Notes: generated by a model not told the origin, from the sequence alone. A stretch of 64,000 nucleotides of DNA from Maledivibacter sp. (GCA_025210375.1 JAOASB010000051.1:33323-97322); one strand, 5' to 3'. Numbered from the stretch's first letter, positions 44,817 through 53,756 are shown. Numbers and translations are program-made.

Positions 44817-44834
44817 TAGCAAAAACAATGCCAA
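44817..44834 (-). promoter_or_regulatory. Sigma-54 promoter of the acyl-CoA dehydrogenase gene
   Basis: Minus strand TTGGCATTGTTTTTGCTA: GG and GC ten bases apart, TGGCAT at -24 and TTGC at -12. The core is identical to the promoter at 50435-50452. Confidence 0.85.
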
Positions 44835-44872
44835 TTTAAAATCATCTAAATAACTATATACAAAGTTTCACA

Positions 44873-44913
44873 TTTGTGAAAAAATTGTACAACAAATAAA
44901 ATTTTTGCACAAA
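44873..44913. promoter_or_regulatory. Upstream activator dyad of the acyl-CoA dehydrogenase promoter
   Basis: TTTGTGAAAAAATT and AATTTTTGCACAAA face each other across GTACAACAAATAA, about 40-80 bases upstream of the -24 box. One base spoils perfect symmetry; the copy at 50492-50528 is perfect. Confidence 0.75.
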
Positions 44914-45008
44914 TTATCCTAAAATCATATCGACAATATTAGACCTCTTTTCTCTTATTCTAAACATAAGCCATCAATTTCTATTGTTCCATAGTTTTAC
45001 AATCATCT

Positions 45009-45145
45009 ATTTAATAATACTCTTTTAATAAAGCTTACTAAGACCTATATAATCTTTTCCTTATCCTCAATTATCTCCGTTTCTAGAAGAATTCTCATTC
45101 TTTCTTTATAGTAATCTAATGTATAGGAAAATTGGAACATTATAA
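45009..45145 (-). pseudogene. Remnant of a TetR-family gene (3' part only)
   Basis: Translated on the minus strand this reads IIMFQFSYTLDYYKERMRI, then LLETEIIEDKEKII, a stop codon, and VLVSFIKRVLLN. It aligns with residues about 185-228 of the intact TetR protein at 50618-51304 (IIMFQFSYTSDYYKERMKIF ... EEKIVMELVGFVRKALSS) with an in-frame stop. The 5' part is gone: the similarity ends where the chemoreceptor gene begins at 45159. It lies in the same position relative to the dyad and sigma-54 promoter as the intact gene does. Confidence 0.88.
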
Positions 45146-45158
45146 TTTTCTTATATTT

Positions 45159-47156
45159 TTAATACTTAAATTTATCAATACGTTCTTGCATTTCTTGCGA
45201 TAACTGTGCTAAGGAATTACTGGAATTAGCTATTCCTTCCATAGATGCAGTTTGTTCTTCTACCGAAGCTGACGCCTCTTCCGTTCCTGCTGCATTTTCC
45301 TTGGAAATATCTGATAGATTTTCAATAATGCTTACAATCTCGTACTTTTTATCTTCCATATCTTGTGATGATTCATTTATTGATACTATTATTTTCTTCA
45401 TTTTTTCAATGGCATTGTCAATGCCTTTAAATTTGGTATTGGTCAATTCTACACTCTTGGATTGAGATGCAACAACTTCTTCTACCTCTTTCATTATCTC
45501 AACAGCATATCCAGTTTTATCCGTTAGCTCCTTAACAATAGTATCAATTTCTTCTGTAAAGACACTAGACTGTTCTGCTAGTTTTCTTATTTCATCTGCT
45601 ACTACTGCAAAACCTTTGCCTGCATCTCCTGCTCTAGCTGCTTCTATAGCTGCATTTAGTGCTAATAGATTTGTTTGTTCTGCAATGTTTTTGATCATTT
45701 TACTAGCACCTTCTATCTTTTCTGCACTTCCATTGGTGTTAATAATAATTTCATGTATTCCTTTTGTTGAATTTTTACTAGTTTCTGTCTTTTCTACTAG
45801 ATCATGCAAAATAATAATACCTTCATCTTTTAATTTAGTTACTTCATTAGTAGAGCTATTCAACGCCTTAATGTACCCTTGTTCTTTTTGGATTATATCA
45901 CCTAATTCAGTAATATGTAATTCTCCATTTTCAGTATCTCTAGCTTGGTCACTAGCTCCTCTAGAAATTTCTTCAATGGTTCTAGCTACTTCTTCTGCTG
46001 CTGTTGATACCTGTAGGCTAGTTGAAGTTAGTTCCTTTGATGCTGAAGCTACATGTTGGGATTTGTCAGATATGTCTTTTAAAATATGAACAAAATTATT
46101 GCGTACCGTAGTCATGGCATTAGCAAGGGTTCCTATTTCATCTTTCTTATCCAAGTATTTGATGGCTGGACTATTTTTATCAAAAGTTAAGTCATATTTA
46201 CTAAGACGATCTAACAGTTTTGATAGTCTTATTATTGGGATCGAAATTTGATGTCCAACAAAGTTAGCCATTGCTAGACCTAAAATAATGAAAATAAAAG
46301 CCGCAAGTCCTACTCCTATTTTTAAATCACTTAAGCATGCTAACACGTTTGAACGCAAGCCAGCTACTCCAACAATCCAATCAGTACCTTTAACAGGCGC
46401 ATAACCAACATAAATATTTTCTCCATCTAAATTATCATAACTGCAAAAACCGTTTTCCCCATTTGTCATGTCATTAGCTAGTTCTGTAAGGGTATCATCT
46501 CCCTTAGCTTCTTCAATAAATCTTCGTTGTTCTAGTACAACCTCTTCATTTGGATGTGCTATGATAGTACCTTCTCCATTAATTAAATAGGCATATCCGT
46601 CTACTCCAAAATTAACATCATTAGTAATTGCACTCAAGGCTCTACCATCGAAAACAGCCGCTACTACACCTATAACATCTTTGTTTTCATCAAATATAGG
46701 AGTGGCACATAATACTATAATAGAACCATCAGCTCTACTAACAACAGGGTTACTAATAGAAGAATGTCCCTGCAATGCTAGCTGAAAATATTCCCTATCA
46801 CCTAAATATAGTTCATCTCCACGGGAATTTTTTACGTTCCCATCTGGGGTACCAACCCCCATAAATAAGTAGTTGTTTCTTTCCGTTTCGTTTATTAGGG
46901 CTGGCAGCTGATCATTTTCCCAGTCCATACTTCGAATAGCCTGCCTATTCGCTATGCTTTCTATAGTGTTTATTTTGGATTCAATATCTTTAGAAATGAT
47001 AACCGATACTTGTACTGCAAGCTCTTGTAAACTATCCCTTGTGTTATTTTCAATGGAATTCAATGCAATATTATATGAAATTAAGCTTAATCCACCAGCT
47101 ATAACTAAAATGATTGCTACAAACCAAATGATGAGTTTTTGTCTAATGCTCTTCAT
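45159..47156 (-). CDS. Methyl-accepting chemotaxis protein with double-Cache domain
   Basis: 665 residues. Membrane segment near the N-terminus (LIIWFVAIILVIAGGLSLIS), an extracellular dCache domain (GTPDGNVKNSRGDELYLGDR, then NFGVDGYAYLINGEG), a second membrane segment (IGVGLAAFIFIILGLAMANF), HAMP, and the signalling hairpin with LLALNAAIEAARAGDAGKGF. GAGGGATG precedes the ATG. Its 3' end abuts a TetR pseudogene, suggesting it was brought in, or the flank was lost, by rearrangement. It may sense the substrate of the surrounding acyl-CoA genes. Confidence 0.95.
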   Translation of the reverse strand: MKSIRQKLIIWFVAIILVIAGGLSLISYNIALNSIENNTRDSLQELAVQVSVIISKDIESKINTIESIANRQAIRSMDWENDQLPALINETERNNYLFMGVGTPDGNVKNSRGDELYLGDREYFQLALQGHSSISNPVVSRADGSIIVLCATPIFDENKDVIGVVAAVFDGRALSAITNDVNFGVDGYAYLINGEGTIIAHPNEEVVLEQRRFIEEAKGDDTLTELANDMTNGENGFCSYDNLDGENIYVGYAPVKGTDWIVGVAGLRSNVLACLSDLKIGVGLAAFIFIILGLAMANFVGHQISIPIIRLSKLLDRLSKYDLTFDKNSPAIKYLDKKDEIGTLANAMTTVRNNFVHILKDISDKSQHVASASKELTSTSLQVSTAAEEVARTIEEISRGASDQARDTENGELHITELGDIIQKEQGYIKALNSSTNEVTKLKDEGIIILHDLVEKTETSKNSTKGIHEIIINTNGSAEKIEGASKMIKNIAEQTNLLALNAAIEAARAGDAGKGFAVVADEIRKLAEQSSVFTEEIDTIVKELTDKTGYAVEIMKEVEEVVASQSKSVELTNTKFKGIDNAIEKMKKIIVSINESSQDMEDKKYEIVSIIENLSDISKENAAGTEEASASVEEQTASMEGIANSSNSLAQLSQEMQERIDKFKY

Positions 47157-47354
47157 TTCTACATCCCTCTTTTATCCTTAATTATATGGCTTGTTGCAAA
47201 ACTCCAAAACCCCTATAAATACTGAGTTTTCTTATGTTTAAATGACTTAAATCCTCCATTGTGTAGTTTTATAACAAACTAGTGCTACTAAGTTAAAATG
47301 TCATATAGAAGAAATACAAATTAAGGGTTTAATCTCAAATGAACTTTTTAAGAA

Positions 47355-50183
47355 TTATTCATCCTTAAAGCTTGGTTTTCTTTTCTCTATGAAAGAAGAT
47401 ATTCCCTCTTTTATATCATGGGTGCCACTACAATAGATTGATTGTGCCTGCTCGAATAATAACCCCGCTTCAGTACTATTATCTGATGCTACATTAATAC
47501 CTTTTTTAGCAAACCTTACTGCTGATGGTGGATAATTTGCTAATTTCCCAGCTAACTTCATCGCAAATTTTTCTAAATCCTCATCCTCGACGAGATATTC
47601 TACTAATCCAATTCTATAGGCTTCATTTGCATCAATTTTATCACAAGCCATTACTAGTCTCTTAGCCTGACCCAATCCAACCAGCTTTGTTATCCTTGTT
47701 GTTCCTCCCATATCAGGTGATAATCCCAACTGAACTTCTGGCAATGCAAATACTGAACTTTTACCAGCAACTCTTAAATCTACCCCCGCAATCAATTCAA
47801 CTGCCGAACCAATACAATATCCATGTACCGCTGCAATCACTGGTATAGGTAGTTTTTGCCAAAAGCTATATAGCCCTTGTAACCACTCCAAATTATCCTT
47901 CATGAACCTGCTACTTGCAGTGGAAAGGTATTTTAAATCAATACCTGCCGAAAAAGCTTGCCCCTCAGCAACAATAATAACTGTTCTTAAAGACTTGTCA
48001 GAATAGATTTCTTTTTGAATTGCTTCAAGCTCTAAGAAAAATTTTTCATCAACTAAGTTTAGAGGGGGATTGCTTAAGGTTACAATACCTATAGTTTCTT
48101 TCTTTTCATAATTAACTCTTGTACCATATGACATAATTGCATCTCCTTTTTTTATTTTTAATGCCACATTAAACGCATCATCGTGGGCATCCATAATTTT
48201 TCTTACTTCCTTCGCATCACCGATGACATCATACTTAATTCCCTGCTTATCAAGAATTTCTGTTAGCTCTTTCCCTAAAGGTGTGTAACCAGCAGCTAAT
48301 ATAATCGTATTTGCATTTATTTTTTCTATACCATCTTCACTTTTTAAAGTTATATCATTTTCATTAATTGAAATAACCTTAGTATTCTTTTTTAAATTAA
48401 CCCCCAATGTCTTAAGTTCTTTAGTCATGATCCATTTATATCCACCCAATCCTTTACCAAGCTTATTGGTCATTTCAGCTACTGTAATTTTAGGTGAATC
48501 CTTGGATTTAGTATTCGGTAAAACAAATTTTACATCTTCTGGATTAATTGAAAGCTGAGGCATTAATTTTTTAGGTATATACTTTGCTTTAAAATTTTGA
48601 TAATATACATCCGGGATCAATTTACTAATTAAATGTTCAGCAGTCTCTAAACCTACAATTCCTCCCCCTATAATCAAAACGTCCTTTTCTAAGATTTTTT
48701 TAATTTTATCATCTGAGGCCAATAATACATCCTCTGCCATTACAACCTTTGATCCATTAATCCCATCAATTGGTGGTATGATTGGGCTACTGCCGGTAGC
48801 AATAAATACATGATCAGGCCCTATCTCTTTAATCAATTCCCCTGTCACTTTAGTATTAAGCCTTACTTCCACGTCTAGCTTTCTTATTGTATCCTCTGTA
48901 ACCTCTATATAATTTATAAAGGTTTCTTTATGAGGTGGTTTACTTGCTACAACTACCTTTCCACCTAATGCACCTTCTTTTTCACATAGAATAACATTAT
49001 GTCCTTTTAAAGCACTAACTCTAGCAGCCTCCATACCGGCCGGTCCACCACCCACAATAAGGATAGTCATCGGATCATCTGTTTTTGTAATTTTAATTGT
49101 TTCTTTTCCTACCTCAGGATTAAACACGCATTTAACATCCTTAAATCTTAAAACTCTCTCTATACAACCTTGATTACAAGCTTGACATTTTCTATATTTT
49201 TCCCCATTTCTGACTTTGTTTGGATAGTATGGATCAGTAATTAACTGCCGACCAAGTCCTACAATATCCCCTTTATCTGCTTTTATTATATTTGCAGCTA
49301 CCTCAGGATCATGAACTCTATTTGAAACAATAACTGGAAGTGAAATTACTTTTTTAATAGCTTCGGCCAAGAAATCATATCCTCCATAGGGAATATGCCT
49401 TGTCATTTGAGGAATAGGTGCTTCATGCCACCCTCCTGTAACATTTACTGCATCAATCATATCTTCTACATGTACAGTAAATCTTTGCATAAAATCTACA
49501 CCATAACCCCCTAACATATCGGCAGCAGAAATTCTTAAAATAATTGGGAAATCACTTCCTACTTTTTCTCTAATCTTACCAATAACTTCTTTAGGAAATC
49601 TAATTCTATTTTCTTCTGATCCACCATATTCATCGGTTCTTAGATTCGTTTTAGGTGATAAAAACTGAGTAAGTAAATAGCCAACACTACAACTTATTTC
49701 AACAGCATCAACCCCTGCCTTTTTAGCCCTTAAAGCTGCATTGCCAAAGTCCTCAATGGTATTTTCGATGTCTTCCTTTGTCATAACACGTGGCTGGCTC
49801 TTATATAGTGGGGATGGCACTGCTGAAGGTGCTACCGGCTGTTTATTGCCAATTAGCATGGGCATATTATTTCTCCCAGTATGGAATAACTGTACAACTA
49901 ATTTACAATCACCTTCATGCATTAAATTACTTAATTCTTTAAATTCTTCAATATACTTATCATGATCTAAAAAATGCATATCCGGTGGGCCAGCCACATC
50001 ATTAACTGCTGCAATAACAGTTATAGCAGAAACTCCACCCTGTACTCTTTCTTTATAAAATGCCAGATCTCTTTCTGATATTCTTTTCTTTCTTGCATAG
50101 CCTGTATGCATTCCCAACATAAACAATCTGTTTTTCAACTCTAAATTTCCTATTTTAACAGATTTAAACAATGTATCTACCAT
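47355..50183 (-). CDS. Fusion of enoate-reductase-like flavoenzyme and enoyl-CoA hydratase/isomerase
   Basis: 942 residues. Residues 1-330 are an OYE-type FMN barrel (FKSVKIGNLELKNRLFMLGM, HTGRNNMP). Cys 333, 336, 340 and 352 form the [4Fe-4S] site. FAD (ILIVGGGPAGMEAARVSAL, about 375) and NAD(P) (VLIIGGGIVGLETAEHL) domains follow, as in 2-enoate and 2,4-dienoyl-CoA reductases. Residues 684-942 are a complete crotonase with oxyanion-hole stretches AFSAGIDLKYL and GYCIGSAVELIAG and both catalytic Glu (VEL and PEVQLGL). At the junction Met684 is preceded by AGGAG eight bases upstream, so the crotonase may also be made alone. GAGGTG precedes the first ATG; a sigma-54 promoter drives the gene. 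Confidence 0.92.
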   Translation of the reverse strand: MVDTLFKSVKIGNLELKNRLFMLGMHTGYARKKRISERDLAFYKERVQGGVSAITVIAAVNDVAGPPDMHFLDHDKYIEEFKELSNLMHEGDCKLVVQLFHTGRNNMPMLIGNKQPVAPSAVPSPLYKSQPRVMTKEDIENTIEDFGNAALRAKKAGVDAVEISCSVGYLLTQFLSPKTNLRTDEYGGSEENRIRFPKEVIGKIREKVGSDFPIILRISAADMLGGYGVDFMQRFTVHVEDMIDAVNVTGGWHEAPIPQMTRHIPYGGYDFLAEAIKKVISLPVIVSNRVHDPEVAANIIKADKGDIVGLGRQLITDPYYPNKVRNGEKYRKCQACNQGCIERVLRFKDVKCVFNPEVGKETIKITKTDDPMTILIVGGGPAGMEAARVSALKGHNVILCEKEGALGGKVVVASKPPHKETFINYIEVTEDTIRKLDVEVRLNTKVTGELIKEIGPDHVFIATGSSPIIPPIDGINGSKVVMAEDVLLASDDKIKKILEKDVLIIGGGIVGLETAEHLISKLIPDVYYQNFKAKYIPKKLMPQLSINPEDVKFVLPNTKSKDSPKITVAEMTNKLGKGLGGYKWIMTKELKTLGVNLKKNTKVISINENDITLKSEDGIEKINANTIILAAGYTPLGKELTEILDKQGIKYDVIGDAKEVRKIMDAHDDAFNVALKIKKGDAIMSYGTRVNYEKKETIGIVTLSNPPLNLVDEKFFLELEAIQKEIYSDKSLRTVIIVAEGQAFSAGIDLKYLSTASSRFMKDNLEWLQGLYSFWQKLPIPVIAAVHGYCIGSAVELIAGVDLRVAGKSSVFALPEVQLGLSPDMGGTTRITKLVGLGQAKRLVMACDKIDANEAYRIGLVEYLVEDEDLEKFAMKLAGKLANYPPSAVRFAKKGINVASDNSTEAGLLFEQAQSIYCSGTHDIKEGISSFIEKRKPSFKDE
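48132..48147 (-). promoter_or_regulatory. Internal ribosome-binding site and start codon of the crotonase half
   Basis: Minus strand AAAGGAGATGCAATTATG: a full AGGAG site eight bases before an in-frame ATG (48134-48132, codon 684). Initiation here would give a 259-residue crotonase, the normal family length. Confidence 0.75.
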
Positions 50184-50434
50184 TTAAAAATCACCTCATA
50201 ACTTTTTGATTTTTTAGTATTTCCGCAACATGAACAATAATAAATTGTCTTTATTTATGGGATTGGATCTATAAGCGGCATGAAAATAACAGCACTAAAT
50301 GCTACTCAAAATGATAAGCCTAAAATATATTGATTGACAAGGGGATTCATGGAAACCATATAATAACTTCTCTAAAATTTGTAAATTATAACATATTAAT
50401 GTTGAAAGTGTAGTCCTTTACAATAGTATATATT

Positions 50435-50452
50435 GAGCAAAAACAATGCCAA
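50435..50452 (-). promoter_or_regulatory. Sigma-54 promoter of the reductase-crotonase fusion gene
   Basis: Minus strand TTGGCATTGTTTTTGCTC: TGGCAT at -24, TTGC at -12, GG and GC ten bases apart. Confidence 0.85.
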
Positions 50453-50491
50453 TAAAATTCAGCTAAATAACTGTATTCAAAGCTTAATGCA

Positions 50492-50528
50492 TGTGCAAAA
50501 ATTGTACAACAAGCTGAATTTTTGCACA
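50492..50528. promoter_or_regulatory. Perfect upstream dyad of the fusion-gene promoter
   Basis: TGTGCAAAAATT and AATTTTTGCACA are perfect 12-bp inverses separated by 13 bases, 40-75 bases upstream of the -24 box. Probable binding site of an NtrC-family activator. Confidence 0.75.
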
Positions 50529-50544
50529 TAATATACGGATTTTA

Positions 50545-50588
50545 TAATAAATAAAACCCCTTACATCTCATTATATGTGCAAGAGGTT
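50545..50588 (-). terminator. Terminator of the TetR operon
   Basis: Minus strand AACCTCTTGCA pairs with TGTAAGGGGTT (11 bp, two G-U) and is followed by TTTATTTATT. It ends the long operon that starts at 56660. Confidence 0.85.
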
Positions 50589-50617
50589 AGTGTAAAATCA
50601 TATCAAATTCAAAGTTC

Positions 50618-51304
50618 CTAGCTTGATAATGCTTTTCTTACAAATCCCACTAATTCCATTACAATCTTTTCCTCATCCCGGATTGTTTCTGATCCTAAAA
50701 ATATCTTCATTCTTTCTTTATAGTAGTCGGATGTATAGGAAAATTGGAACATTATGATCAGGTTATCAATATAAAATGCCGTAAGTCGCTCATCAATATT
50801 AGCATTGATTATACCCTTCTCCTTGGCGGTTCTTATAACATCACAATATAAATCAACGGTAATAGATTCAAACTGTCTTGACAGTTTACTAGACAGCTTT
50901 GCAAGTCCTTGGGTTGTAGAATCTAAATATATTTGATTAAGCTGGGGGAAGTCTATGGCATATCTTCTAGATGACCGGAGTAGCTTTTCAAACACTTTAA
51001 ATATATTATCATCCCTAATATTTACTTCATTTAAAGCTTTTTCTAATAGATGAAATCCTATATCTACAACCGTTAGAAAAAGATCCTCTTTAGAGTTAAA
51101 GTAACTGTACATTGACCCTATACTAATCCCTGATTTCTTAGCTATAACATTTATATTAGTCCCATTATATCCTTTGGCGGCAAATTCAGAAGTAGCTACA
51201 TCTAAAATTTTTCGTCTCCGCTTTGCAGGTATCTTTTCAAATGTACTTTTATAAAATTTTACTTTATTCCTTATTTTCTCATATTCCTTAATACCATCTA
51301 TCAT
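50618..51304 (-). CDS. TetR-family transcriptional regulator
   Basis: About 228 residues from the ATG at 51304, which follows GGAGG by five bases. N-terminal helix-turn-helix (RRKILDVATSEFAAKGYNGT, then IAKKSGISIGSMYSYFNSKEDLF) and a ligand domain of about 150 residues. The EKIPAKRRRKIL beginning is typical of fatty-acid and CoA-related TetR regulators. It is the last gene of the operon starting at 56660 and probably represses it through the 30-bp palindrome at 56701-56730. A pseudogene copy exists at 45009-45145. Confidence 0.92.
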   Translation of the reverse strand: MIDGIKEYEKIRNKVKFYKSTFEKIPAKRRRKILDVATSEFAAKGYNGTNINVIAKKSGISIGSMYSYFNSKEDLFLTVVDIGFHLLEKALNEVNIRDDNIFKVFEKLLRSSRRYAIDFPQLNQIYLDSTTQGLAKLSSKLSRQFESITVDLYCDVIRTAKEKGIINANIDERLTAFYIDNLIIMFQFSYTSDYYKERMKIFLGSETIRDEEKIVMELVGFVRKALSS

Positions 51305-51338
51305 CTTAACCTCCACTTTTTCATATCCATATCTCCCA

Positions 51339-51857
51339 TTATCCCTCTGAATAGTATCTTTTGAATTTATTTTTGGCCATGATTTCCCCAGCTATCCCAC
51401 CTAAATATCGTATAACAGGATAATTAACCTTAAGGTCAATGAGTTCAATTAAATTACCATCTCTATCCTTTAAAAACACCCAATCTGCTTCATCAGAGTG
51501 TTGGGGCTCTGAAAAGAAATACACCCCCTTTTCTCTAAGTCTGTTATACCATTTATGTACATTTTTCACATCTAAGGTAAAATGGGTGACCCCCGGTGTA
51601 TTCCAAATAACCTGCTGACCCGGTAACGAAGATGAAAATTCAAATATTTCAACCACACCTCCCTTAGGCACTCTTAAAAACCCTAGGTGTACATGTACAT
51701 CTTTCAATTTATATAAAGAATATAGTTTTTCTAATTCATCATTATTAAAATAATCCTCACTGATTAATCTAAAGCCAAACATATCATGATACCATTTCAC
51801 TGATTTTTCAAAATCTGATACCGTTATTCCCACATGGCTCAGTGATCGTATCTTCAA
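51339..51857 (-). CDS. VOC/glyoxalase-fold protein
   Basis: About 172 residues from a TTG at 51857, eight bases after GGGAGG. Two beta-alpha-beta-beta-beta units of the vicinal oxygen chelate fold: LSHVGITVSDFEKSVKWYHD with a metal His, and GVTHFTLDVKNVHKWYNRLR with ADWVFLKDRDGNLIELIDL supplying the closing Glu. Such proteins act as glyoxalases, dioxygenases or epimerases (for example methylmalonyl-CoA epimerase). Substrate unknown. It is preceded by a 103-base gap with a 9-bp inverted repeat (AGCCTCTGA). Confidence 0.8.
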   Translation of the reverse strand: MKIRSLSHVGITVSDFEKSVKWYHDMFGFRLISEDYFNNDELEKLYSLYKLKDVHVHLGFLRVPKGGVVEIFEFSSSLPGQQVIWNTPGVTHFTLDVKNVHKWYNRLREKGVYFFSEPQHSDEADWVFLKDRDGNLIELIDLKVNYPVIRYLGGIAGEIMAKNKFKRYYSEG

Positions 51858-51960
51858 GCTTTTCACCTCCCGTAACTATCAAATTAGCCTCTGAATCTCT
51901 TCCATGAACCTTTAACCCAGATTATTCATAGAAAATTTGTCAGAGGCTGATAAAAAGTCT

Positions 51961-52746
51961 TTATTTTGCATAGGAACCTACTAATAACATATATTCACCT
52001 AGTTGGGCCCCATACTCCGGCGCACCTTCCATAATAAGCTTACCCTTCATTGTTGCTTCAATCATATCATCGCTTTGGAGCAGTATACCAAGGGCACTAT
52101 CTACAGAATCAAATCTCATAGTAAAAAATGGCTTTGACCTCTTGTATTCACCCCTAGCCGCCTTAGATTTACCAGCTTTTATTCTTATATATGCACAAAG
52201 CTCAGGCTTATCCTCAACAGCCCAAGCATATACTCTATCCGGACTTCTCTTCACCCAGTTTACAACATCGGGATGTCCTGCTTTATTTAGCTGACTAATT
52301 CCCGTAGATAATAAATAGAAATATAATTTGACTAAAAGTTCTTTATCTTCTTCTTTTTCCGGTGGCTTATCCATACTAAGTAACTTTGCCATACTATTTA
52401 GTGCCTTTAATGTACCTAATAGGAACCTCAAGTTACGCCACCCTTTAATGCGAGGAAGCTTTTTAGTTTTTCCAGCAAAGAAAGAATTTAGATGGGGAAT
52501 ACTCTTGAATTCCAATTCAATATCCCATGTATCAGTAGTCCCCTTAACAACAGTCCATATACCATCCTTAATAATAAAATGTGTACCAACCTTACCATTA
52601 CTATCCAATGCACTTATTTGTATTTTACCTGTTTTCCCATTAAAGCCTTTGGCAAGTTTTTCTCTACTATCAATAATCACCTTCAATAGTGGTAAAACTG
52701 CATTTAAAAATATTTTATTTGCATAAATATCTTCCCTGGTAATCAT
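51961..52746 (-). CDS. SCP2-like protein with two tandem lipid-binding-type domains
   Basis: 261 residues, cytoplasmic. Two SCP2-like units can be traced: residues about 40-120 (GKIQISALDSNGKVGTHFII, IWTVVKGTTDTWDIELEF, LNSFFAGKTKKLPRIKG) and about 165-258 (CAYIRIKAGKSKA, FFTMRFDSVDSALGILLQSD, MKGKLIMEGAPEYG). SCP2 folds bind hydrophobic acyl or sterol-like ligands. It starts three bases after the transketolase C-subunit gene, so it is co-translated with it. A paralogue at 55902-56660 opens the same operon. Function inferred from fold only. Confidence 0.6.
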   Translation of the reverse strand: MITREDIYANKIFLNAVLPLLKVIIDSREKLAKGFNGKTGKIQISALDSNGKVGTHFIIKDGIWTVVKGTTDTWDIELEFKSIPHLNSFFAGKTKKLPRIKGWRNLRFLLGTLKALNSMAKLLSMDKPPEKEEDKELLVKLYFYLLSTGISQLNKAGHPDVVNWVKRSPDRVYAWAVEDKPELCAYIRIKAGKSKAARGEYKRSKPFFTMRFDSVDSALGILLQSDDMIEATMKGKLIMEGAPEYGAQLGEYMLLVGSYAK

Positions 52747-52748
52747 GA

Positions 52749-53756
52749 CTACACCTCATCTTCCCAGTCATCATCTTCCTCAAAATCCTTACCCATGAGC
52801 CGACGTACATTTTCTATAATTCCATTTGTATCTATCTTGTAATGTGCCATGAGATCCTCATGAAGTCCAATCATTGAAAATATGTCTGGGATTCCTAGCT
52901 TAACAAATGCACAGGACTTTCCTCCCTCTGCGATTACATCTGCAACGGCACTTCCTAAACCTCCTATCACATTGTGATCCTCCACGGTGATAATTCTTCT
53001 CGTTTCATGTACTGCCTTTAATACTGCCCCTCGATCAATTGGTTTAACGGTATGGATATTTAATACCCTTACCTTTATCCCATCAACAGCCTCCAAAATC
53101 TTAGCTGCCTCCATAGCCTGAAAAACACATGAGCCACATGCAATAATGGTTAAATCTGTTCCATCAACTAGTTGTACTGCTTCACCTATTTTGTATCCGT
53201 ATTCCATATCCTCGTAGACCTTTCTATCAAATCCACGATTTATACGAATATATATAGGTCCTGGTGTTTCATAGGCTGCATATATGGCATTGGCAGTTTC
53301 TACTCCATCAGCAGGTACAATGACCTTACAATTGGCCATAGATCTCATAATTGCTAAATCCTCCGTACAATTATGGGTTGATCCTCCTTGCCCAAAGGAA
53401 AGCCCTGCATGGGTTGCAATAATTTTCACATTTAAATTTTGATAACATATATCGGTGTGTACTTGATCAAGGGCACGCATGGAAGCAAATATTGCAAAGG
53501 TTGAAACAAAGGGGACTAATCCAGCCTTAGCCATACCTGCAGCTATGCCAAACATATTCTGTTCAGCAATTCCTAAATTAAAGAAGCGCTCTGGAAATTT
53601 TTCTGCAAAGATTCCTATCTTAGTCGATTTTGCTAAATCCGCTGAAAGCCCAACTATTTCAGGATGTTTTTCTCCAAGATCACAAAGCACATTTCCGTAT
53701 AGCTCCGTCATAGACAGATTTGTAGCATCAAGCATTGTATATGTCAATCCACCCAT
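52749..53756 (-). CDS. Transketolase-like C-terminal subunit (pyrimidine-binding and C domains)
   Basis: 335 residues. Matches the C-terminal half of split transketolases: LCDLGEKHPEIVGLSADLAK, the thiamine-diphosphate-activating Glu in FNLGIAEQNMFGIAAGMAKA, HAGLSFGQGGSTHNCTEDLA, and the C-terminal domain with TVEDHNVIGGLGSAVADVI. It pairs with the N-subunit encoded three bases upstream to form one active enzyme moving a two-carbon ketol unit. An acidic tail (EEDDDWEDEV) is unusual. Its operon (PLP enzyme, SCP2 proteins) is unlike a pentose-phosphate setting, so the substrate may not be a common sugar phosphate. Confidence 0.88.
   Translation of the reverse strand: MGGLTYTMLDATNLSMTELYGNVLCDLGEKHPEIVGLSADLAKSTKIGIFAEKFPERFFNLGIAEQNMFGIAAGMAKAGLVPFVSTFAIFASMRALDQVHTDICYQNLNVKIIATHAGLSFGQGGSTHNCTEDLAIMRSMANCKVIVPADGVETANAIYAAYETPGPIYIRINRGFDRKVYEDMEYGYKIGEAVQLVDGTDLTIIACGSCVFQAMEAAKILEAVDGIKVRVLNIHTVKPIDRGAVLKAVHETRRIITVEDHNVIGGLGSAVADVIAEGGKSCAFVKLGIPDIFSMIGLHEDLMAHYKIDTNGIIENVRRLMGKDFEEDDDWEDEV

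Larger units (their letters stand above)
44414..45158. other. Regulatory and decayed region upstream of the acyl-CoA dehydrogenase
   Basis: 745 bases. From the gene outward: an approximately 390-base leader with a stop-broken minus-strand frame (about 44640-44795, including REKLEALGIEPLAVS followed by a stop), the sigma-54 promoter (44817-44834), its dyad (44873-44913), about 90 AT-rich bases, and a TetR pseudogene fragment at 45009-45145. The last three elements are duplicated at 50.4-50.8 kb. Confidence 0.75.
50184..50617. other. Regulatory region between the TetR gene and the fusion gene
   Basis: 434 bases. Contains a leader of about 240 bases with no clear frame, the sigma-54 promoter (50435-50452), a perfect dyad (50492-50528) and the TetR terminator (50545-50588). 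Confidence 0.75.

Noticed and set aside
51890..51960. Terminator in the gap before the glyoxalase-fold gene
   Set aside because: A 9-bp inverted repeat AGCCTCTGA exists, but its loop is about 50 bases and no T-run follows; treated as read-through within the operon.
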